From JBFHDX01 sp041584475 (lineage in GTDB: Bacteria > Pseudomonadota > Alphaproteobacteria > UBA8366 > JADFVY01): DNA of 11,328 nt. Both the position numbers and the translations under genes were made by a program. The notes beneath the pieces were generated by a model. The model made no database searches, was not told the DNA's origin, and was given only the letters and a program-made list of their open reading frames with translations. Shown piece after piece: positions 6,689-11,328 of this stretch; position 1 is the stretch's first letter; each line of letters starts with the position of its first letter. The stretch covers positions 1-11,328 of the forward strand of contig JBFHDX010000115.1 of NCBI GenBank assembly GCA_041584475.1, written 5' to 3'.

Positions 6689-7531
6689 GTGGGCTACGAG
6701 ATCACCCTGCTGACGACGATGGGGATCGCGGTGATCTTCGCGCTCGGCCTCAACATCGTCGCCGGCTTCTGCGGGCAGATCAGCCTCGGTCACGCCGCGT
6801 TCTACGGCATCGGCGCCTATACCGCGGCGATGCTGACCAAGGGCGGCACGCCGTTCCTGCTGGCGCTGCCGCCGGCGCTCATGCTCGCCGGGGCGGTCGG
6901 CGTCGTCGTCGGCCTCGCCAGCCTGCGCGTGCGACACGACTTCCTCGCGATCACCACCATGGGGGTCGGCTTCCTGTTCATCGGCATCGTCCGCCAGCAG
7001 GACTGGCTCGGCGGCGAGATGGGCCTTTCGGGCATCCCGGCGGCAGGCTTCGGCAGGGTCGGGTTCATGCTGTTCGTGCTCGCGCTGGCGGCCGCGACGG
7101 CGATGCTGAGCGTCCATCTTCGGCGCAGCTGGATGGGCTTCGCCTTCGACGCCATCGCCGACGACGAGGACACCGCGCAGCTGCTCGGCATCGACGTCGC
7201 CCGCTACAAGCTCGCCGCGTTCGCCGTCGGCACGGCGGTATCGGGCGTCGCCGGGGCGCTCTATGCGCATCACGTGCGCTTCATCGACCCGAACAGCTTC
7301 GGCTTCGTCGAATCGGTGACCGTGCTGGCGATGGTCGTCGTCGGCGGCATCGGCTCGATCTGGGGCGTTGCCGTCGCGGCGGCGGTGCTCAGCATCGCGC
7401 CGCTGCTCTTCCAGGTCATCGAGGATTACAAGCTGATGGTCTACGGGGCGCTGCTGTTCACGATGATGCGCCTGTGCCCCGACGGGGTCGCCGGCCTCGT
7501 GCGTCGGCTGCGCCGGGGGCGGGCCGGATGA
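6689..7531 (+). CDS. livM: Branched-chain amino acid-type ABC transporter permease LivM
   Basis: Second channel subunit of the importer, pairing with LivH. The 280-residue product is at the short end for LivM: it has no extra N-terminal helices such as those that make Escherichia coli LivM about 425 residues. Conserved parts are FCGQISLGHAAFYGIGAY (27-44), the LGGEMGLSGIP segment (107-117), the cytoplasmic AIADDEDTAQLLGI (155-168) and the EAA-like coupling loop VVVGGIGSIWG (216-226). It ends in a basic tail (VRRLRRGR). The start is GTG 6689, with GAGGGG (6676-6681) seven bases upstream and only three bases between the livH stop and this codon. Its stop overlaps the livG start as ATGA, so translation of the two is probably coupled. 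Confidence 0.92.
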   Translation: MGYEITLLTTMGIAVIFALGLNIVAGFCGQISLGHAAFYGIGAYTAAMLTKGGTPFLLALPPALMLAGAVGVVVGLASLRVRHDFLAITTMGVGFLFIGIVRQQDWLGGEMGLSGIPAAGFGRVGFMLFVLALAAATAMLSVHLRRSWMGFAFDAIADDEDTAQLLGIDVARYKLAAFAVGTAVSGVAGALYAHHVRFIDPNSFGFVESVTVLAMVVVGGIGSIWGVAVAAAVLSIAPLLFQVIEDYKLMVYGALLFTMMRLCPDGVAGLVRRLRRGRAG

Positions 7532-8278
7532 CGGCGCCGACGCTCGATATCGCCGGACTGACCGTCGCCTTCGGCGGCGTGACGGCGCTGGACGACGTGT
7601 CCTTCGCGCTCGCCGGCGGCGAGCTGCTCGGGCTGATCGGCCCGAACGGCGCCGGTAAGACGACGGTCATGCGTGCGATAACCGGCGTCGTGCGCCCTGG
7701 GCACGGCCGCATCCGCGTCGGCGGACGCGACATCGGAACGCTGCCCGTGCATGCCCGCATCCGCGCCGGTCTCGGCCTGTCGCAACAGCTCACCCGGCCG
7801 TTCCGTTCGATGACCGCGCTCGACAACGTTGCACTGGCGGCCGGCGCGATGCGGACGCGGCGGCCGCTGCGCTCGCTGCTCGCCAGCGATCGCCGCGCCG
7901 AGCGCGCCGAGGCGCTGCGCCTGCTCGAGCTCGTCGGCATCGGCGAGGTCGCGGAGCAACGTCCCGACGTGCTGCCGCTGGGCGTGCTCAAGCGGCTCGA
8001 GGTCGCCCGAGCGCTGGCGCTGAGGCCGCGCCTGCTGCTGCTCGACGAGCCGCTCGCCGGGCTCAATCACGCCGAGGCCGAGCGTCTCGCCGACACCATC
8101 CTGGCGCTCAACCGCGGCGGGCTGCCGATCCTGCTGATCGAGCACAATCTCGGCGAGGTCGCCCGCATCTGCGACCGCCTCGTCGTGCTCGACAACGGGC
8201 TCCTGCTGGCCGACGGGCCGACGGCGGACGTGCTCGCGAACGCCGAGGTGCAGGATGCCTATCTCGGCCGGGGGGGCC

Positions 8279-8292
<14 letters not shown>
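7528..8292 (+). CDS. livG: Branched-chain amino acid-type ABC transporter ATPase LivG, with degenerate signature motif
   Basis: Cytoplasmic ATPase that, with LivF, powers the importer. The 254-residue product has the normal LivG length. Walker A is GPNGAGKTT (38-46, Lys44), the Q-loop is LSQQLTRPF (84-92), Walker B is LLLLDEP (169-175) with catalytic Glu174, and the H-loop is LLIEHN with His206. The ABC signature, expected as LSGGQ or LSYGQ, reads LPLGVLK (149-155): the Ser is Pro and the Gln is lost, although RLEVARALA directly after it is normal. The start is ATG 7528 in an ATGA overlap with livM; the same frame runs open far upstream, but that stretch is only the shadow of livH and livM. 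The 3' end overlaps livF by 14 bases. Substrate-specific naming follows operon order only. Confidence 0.93.
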
Positions 8293-8989
<697 letters not shown>

Positions 8990-9035
8990 TCGCGGGGCGG
9001 CCGCGCCTTGGCGGATCGCGGCGCGCGCTGCAGCC

Positions 9036-10463
9036 TCAGAACTTCTGCAGAAAGCGGACGATCTTCCGCGTCCGTTCGCTGAACAGCTTCGGCGCGTAAT
9101 AGCTTCCGGCGGCGCGCTTGGAGACCTCCGAGCGCGTCGGATAGGGCGCGATGATGCCGGCCAGCGTGCCGATCTTCTGCCGCGACGCGACCGCGACCAC
9201 CCAGGGCAGGATGAGTTCGCCCGCCCGCGGACCGACGATGGTCGCGCCGACGACCCGGCCCCTGCGGTCGGTGACGATCTTGGCGAACCCCTCCGTCTCG
9301 CGTTCCGCCTGTGCGCGGTCGTTCTCGGCGAAGCTCCAGCGCAGCACGTCGATGGCAGCGCCGTGCCGCTCCTTCGCCTGGACGTCGGTCAGGCCGACAT
9401 GGGCGAGCTCCGGATCGGTGTAGGTGACCCAGGGCACGGCATCGTGGCGGGCCTTCGCCGGCAGGTGGAACAGCGCGTTGCGCAGCACGATGCCGGCGTG
9501 GTAGCCGGCGACGTGCGTGAACTGATACCCGCCGGCGACGTCGCCGATGGCGAAGACCCGCCGGTTGGTCGTGCGGAGTCGCGCGTCGACGGTGATGCCC
9601 TTCGCCGTGTACTCGATGCCGGCCGCGTCCAGACCGAGCCCCTCGACGGTCGCGTGCCGACCCGCTGCGACTAGGAGGTGGCTGCCGACGATCTCCTCGG
9701 CGCCGCCTTCCTCGAACTCGATGGTGACGGCGAGCCCGCCGTCGCGGCCCTCGATCTCACGGATGGCGATACCTTCGCGGATGTCGATGCCCTCGGCCCG
9801 CAGCCGACGGCGCACGATTTCCGCCGCTTCGGCGTCGTCGCGGCCGAGCAGCTTGAACATCTCGAGCACGGTCACCCTGCAGCCCAGCCGTCGATGCGCC
9901 TGCGCCAGCTCGACGCCGATCGGCCCGCCGCCGATGACGATCAGATGACCGGGCTTTTCGCGCAGGTCGAAGATCGTCTCGTTGGTCAGGAACGGGACCG
10001 TCTCGACGCCCGGGATCGGCGGCACGGCGGCGGCGGAGCCGGTGGCGACGACGAACCGGCGGGCGCGGATGCGCGCACCCCCGGCCTCGACCTCGCGCGG
10101 GCCGGTGAAGCGCCCGGCGGTGCGCAGCACCTGGACCCCGAAGCCCTCGAACCGCTCCTGCGAATCCATCGGCGCGATGGCGTCGATGACGCGCCGCACG
10201 TGATCCTTGACCGCGGCGAAATCGATCTCCGGCTCCTGCGCCTTGATGCCGAACCGGCCGGCATCGCGGAAACCCTGTGCGACGTGTGCGGCGGCGAGCA
10301 GCGATTTCGACGGCACGCAGCCGTAGTTGAGGCAGTCGCCGCCCATCTCGCCCTTCTCGATGAGTACGACCCGCGCGCCCATCTGCGCGCCGCCGGCGGC
10401 GACGGTGAGCCCGCCCGATCCGGCCCCGATCACGCAGAGATCGGTCTCGATGACATCCGCCAT
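9036..10463 (-). CDS. FAD/NAD(P)-dependent disulfide oxidoreductase, lipoamide dehydrogenase/mercuric reductase-like, with Tyr for catalytic His
   Basis: Class I pyridine nucleotide-disulfide oxidoreductase, 475 residues from ATG 10463 (GAGGGG lies nine bases upstream; a TTG at 10472 abuts that site and is rejected). FAD-binding GAGSGG is at 13-18, the redox pair is C44-x4-C49 in GGDCLNYGCVPSK, NAD(P)-binding GGGPIG is at 178-183, and the second FAD motif FAIGDVAGGYQFTHVA follows near 304-319. At the C-terminal dimer interface, lipoamide and glutathione reductases have HPTxxE; here it is YPTRSE (Tyr441, Glu446). Tyr in this place is known from mercuric reductase (APYLT), but the MerA N-terminal metal-binding domain and C-terminal CC pair are absent. 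No 2-oxo acid dehydrogenase genes are near, so an E3 role is unlikely. The substrate is unknown. Divergent from the ynjF-like gene, with its own promoter. Confidence 0.88.
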   Translation of the reverse strand: MADVIETDLCVIGAGSGGLTVAAGGAQMGARVVLIEKGEMGGDCLNYGCVPSKSLLAAAHVAQGFRDAGRFGIKAQEPEIDFAAVKDHVRRVIDAIAPMDSQERFEGFGVQVLRTAGRFTGPREVEAGGARIRARRFVVATGSAAAVPPIPGVETVPFLTNETIFDLREKPGHLIVIGGGPIGVELAQAHRRLGCRVTVLEMFKLLGRDDAEAAEIVRRRLRAEGIDIREGIAIREIEGRDGGLAVTIEFEEGGAEEIVGSHLLVAAGRHATVEGLGLDAAGIEYTAKGITVDARLRTTNRRVFAIGDVAGGYQFTHVAGYHAGIVLRNALFHLPAKARHDAVPWVTYTDPELAHVGLTDVQAKERHGAAIDVLRWSFAENDRAQAERETEGFAKIVTDRRGRVVGATIVGPRAGELILPWVVAVASRQKIGTLAGIIAPYPTRSEVSKRAAGSYYAPKLFSERTRKIVRFLQKF

Positions 10464-10506
10464 GTCGCGCAACCCCTCGCTGACAATCCGTGCCCCGTGC
10501 CGACAG

Positions 10507-10533
10507 GATTTAGTGACTGGCGGCGGCCGTCAA
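10507..10533 (-). promoter_or_regulatory. Promoter of the disulfide oxidoreductase gene
   Basis: On the minus strand, TTGACGG (10533-10527) and ACTAAATC (10514-10507) are 12 bases apart. This matches the Caulobacter-type housekeeping consensus TTGACGS-N10-14-GCTANAWC at every defined position except the first G of the second block. Transcription would start near 10500, giving a leader of about 37 bases before ATG 10463. Confidence 0.7.
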
Positions 10534-10555
10534 ACTGAAATTTCCGTGACGGCCG
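10524..10555. promoter_or_regulatory. Nine-base inverted repeat overlapping the oxidoreductase -35 (operator candidate)
   Basis: CGGCCGTCA (10524-10532) is repeated inverted and exact as TGACGGCCG (10547-10555), with a 14-base AT-richer spacer. The left arm covers most of the minus-strand -35, so a dimeric regulator bound here would touch the promoter. No regulator gene is adjacent. Confidence 0.45.
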
Positions 10556-10580
10556 GGTGATCGGGGGCGAGGCTCGCAGC

Positions 10581-10596
10581 GCCGGCGCGCGCCGGC
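10581..10596. repeat. Perfect 16-bp palindrome in the divergent region
   Basis: GCCGGCGCGCGCCGGC is its own reverse complement. The following TTGCCGG (10597-10603) allows an alternative CCGGC/GCCGG stem. It lies upstream of the ynjF-like promoter candidate. It could be a protein site, or chance in GC-rich sequence. Confidence 0.4.
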
Positions 10597-10603
10597 TTGC
10601 CGG

Positions 10604-10633
10604 TTCCCGTTCGCGATGCGATCACGCTATATG
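10604..10633 (+). promoter_or_regulatory. Candidate promoter of the ynjF-like gene
   Basis: TTCCCG (10604-10609) and TATATG (10628-10633) are 18 bases apart; the wider GCTATATG (10626-10633) resembles the alphaproteobacterial -10. Transcription would start near 10640, so translation must begin at ATG 10658 rather than at the earlier in-frame codon 10616. The -35 is poor. Confidence 0.35.
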
Positions 10634-10657
10634 GTTGCTCGGCTGTGCGGAGGCCCC

Positions 10658-11263
10658 ATGCTCGACCACGTCGTTCGCCCCCTTGTCGACCCGGCGCTGA
10701 ATGCCGCCGGCCGAGTACTTGCGCGAGCGGGCGTCTCGGCGAACGCGGTGACGCTCGGCGGCTTCGCGGTCGGGCTGGCGGCGGTGCCGGCGATCGCCAC
10801 CGGAAACTATGCGGCCGGGCTCGGGCTGATCCTCGCGAACCGGCTGTCCGACGGTCTCGACGGCGCGGTCGCGCGCGTGCGCGGCCCGACCGACCTCGGC
10901 GGCTATCTCGACATCGTCTGCGACTTCATCCTCTACAGCGGCTGGGCCTTCGCCTTCGCGCTCGCCGAGCCGGGTCACGCGGTGCCCGCCGCCTTTCTCA
11001 TGCTCAGCTTCATGGGTACCGGCTCGTCCTTCCTGACCTACGCGATCTTCGCCGCAAAGCGCGGCATCTCCACCGAGATCCGGGGCTCGAAGTCGCTCTA
11101 CTATCTGGGCGGGCTCACCGAGGGCACCGAGACCATCCTCGCCTTCGTCCTGTTCTGCCTGCTGCCGCAGTTCTTCGCCGTCACCTCGACGCTGTTCGCG
11201 ATCGCCTGCTGGGTGACGACGGTCTCTCGCATGCTCGCCGCGGCGCGCAGTTTCGGGGAGTAA
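10658..11263 (+). CDS. ynjF: CDP-alcohol phosphatidyltransferase family protein, YnjF-like
   Basis: Integral membrane enzyme that should transfer a phosphatidyl group from a CDP-lipid to an alcohol; the acceptor is unknown. The 201-residue product has the catalytic motif DGLDGAVAR with D65, D68, G69, A72 and R73, then G81, D85 and D89 (GGYLDIVCD). The gap from R73 to G81 is seven residues rather than the common eight; as I recall it, Escherichia coli YnjF has the same shorter gap. The later segments FMGTGSSFL (118-126) and KSLYYLGGLTEGTETI (145-160) match YnjF closely and set this group apart from PgsA and PssA. About five to six membrane helices are visible. ATG 10658 has GGAGG at 10649-10653 and lies downstream of the likely promoter; an in-frame codon at 10616 would add 14 non-family residues. 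Divergent from the disulfide oxidoreductase gene; a link between the two is possible but not shown. Confidence 0.88.
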   Translation: MLDHVVRPLVDPALNAAGRVLARAGVSANAVTLGGFAVGLAAVPAIATGNYAAGLGLILANRLSDGLDGAVARVRGPTDLGGYLDIVCDFILYSGWAFAFALAEPGHAVPAAFLMLSFMGTGSSFLTYAIFAAKRGISTEIRGSKSLYYLGGLTEGTETILAFVLFCLLPQFFAVTSTLFAIACWVTTVSRMLAAARSFGE

Positions 11264-11275
11264 GCATACCTTGTG

Positions 11276-11296
11276 GCCGGGTGGAGCATGCCCGGC
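11276..11296 (+). terminator. Hairpin after the ynjF-like gene (weak terminator candidate)
   Basis: GCCGGG (11276-11281) pairs with CCCGGC (11291-11296) across a nine-base loop, 12 bases after the stop. No T run follows. GCTATGGT (11295-11302) overlaps its end and could be a -10 for a gene beyond the window, so terminator or promoter-proximal site cannot be told apart. Confidence 0.3.
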
Positions 11297-11328
11297 TATG
11301 GTCTCGTGTGTTGCGCCTTTGCCGACAG

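Noticed and set aside
5717..7273. 518-codon minus-strand frame over livH and livM
   Set aside because: Charged, repetitive translation antisense to two clear permease genes; no start or ribosome site of note.
5788..7527. Upstream part of the livG reading frame as an N-terminal fusion
   Set aside because: The frame is open by chance through livH and livM; normal LivG begins at ATG 7528 in an ATGA overlap with the livM stop.
8990..9035. Bidirectional terminator between the convergent livF and oxidoreductase genes
   Set aside because: The interval is GC-rich with partial self-complementarity, but no clean stem or T run could be traced.
9036..10463. Calling this gene lpdA or merA
   Set aside because: Tyr replaces the His needed in lipoamide dehydrogenase, and the MerA heavy-metal domain and C-terminal Cys pair are missing.
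9678..10538. Plus-strand 286-codon frame over the oxidoreductase gene
   Set aside because: Antisense shadow with no domain; the minus strand carries a complete flavoprotein with promoter and ribosome site.

Overview
The window is GC-rich, densely coding DNA that looks like the chromosome of an alphaproteobacterium. The signs are strong G/C preference at third codon positions, GTG starts, and a minus-strand promoter (10507-10533) close to the TTGACGS-N10-14-GCTANAWC consensus described for Caulobacter-type housekeeping sigma factors. Protein types (alphaproteobacterial-style MsrA tail, CyaC-type redox cyclase) agree. The exact order is not determined. No tRNA, rRNA, insertion sequence, CRISPR array or phage gene was seen, and no stretch over 300 bases lacks a gene.

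Left part (1-4425, all plus strand): the 3' end of msrA (methionine sulfoxide repair); a membrane-bound class III adenylate cyclase with a six-helix, histidine-rich, SQR/FRD-cytochrome-like anchor plus a 2Fe-2S ferredoxin domain (CyaC type, probably a sensor of quinone or respiratory redox state); and an exported 700-residue DUF4139 protein of unknown role, followed by strong hairpins that look like a terminator.

Middle (4612-8989, plus strand): a complete five-gene HAAT/Liv-type ABC importer in the order binding protein, LivH, LivM, LivG, LivF. A 13-pair hairpin separates the binding-protein gene from the membrane and ATPase genes, and another hairpin sits just upstream of the binding-protein ribosome site. 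The last four genes are tightly packed or overlapping. The likely substrate is a branched-chain amino acid or a related small amide or carboxylate; the sequence does not settle which. LivG has a degenerate ABC signature, suggesting asymmetric ATP sites.

Right part (9036-11263): a minus-strand FAD/NAD(P) disulfide oxidoreductase of the lipoamide dehydrogenase/mercuric reductase superfamily, with a CxxxxC redox pair but Tyr in place of the catalytic His, convergent with livF. It is divergently transcribed from a YnjF-like CDP-alcohol phosphatidyltransferase. The 194-base divergent region holds a convincing promoter, an inverted repeat overlapping its -35, and a 16-bp palindrome.

Three of the loci (msrA, the redox cyclase, the disulfide oxidoreductase) have a redox theme, but nothing shows that they are co-regulated. 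No clearly new multi-gene system was found. The most interesting items are the redox-sensing cyclase, the Tyr-for-His oxidoreductase with its operator-like divergent region, the asymmetric LivG/LivF pair and the undefined DUF4139 protein.
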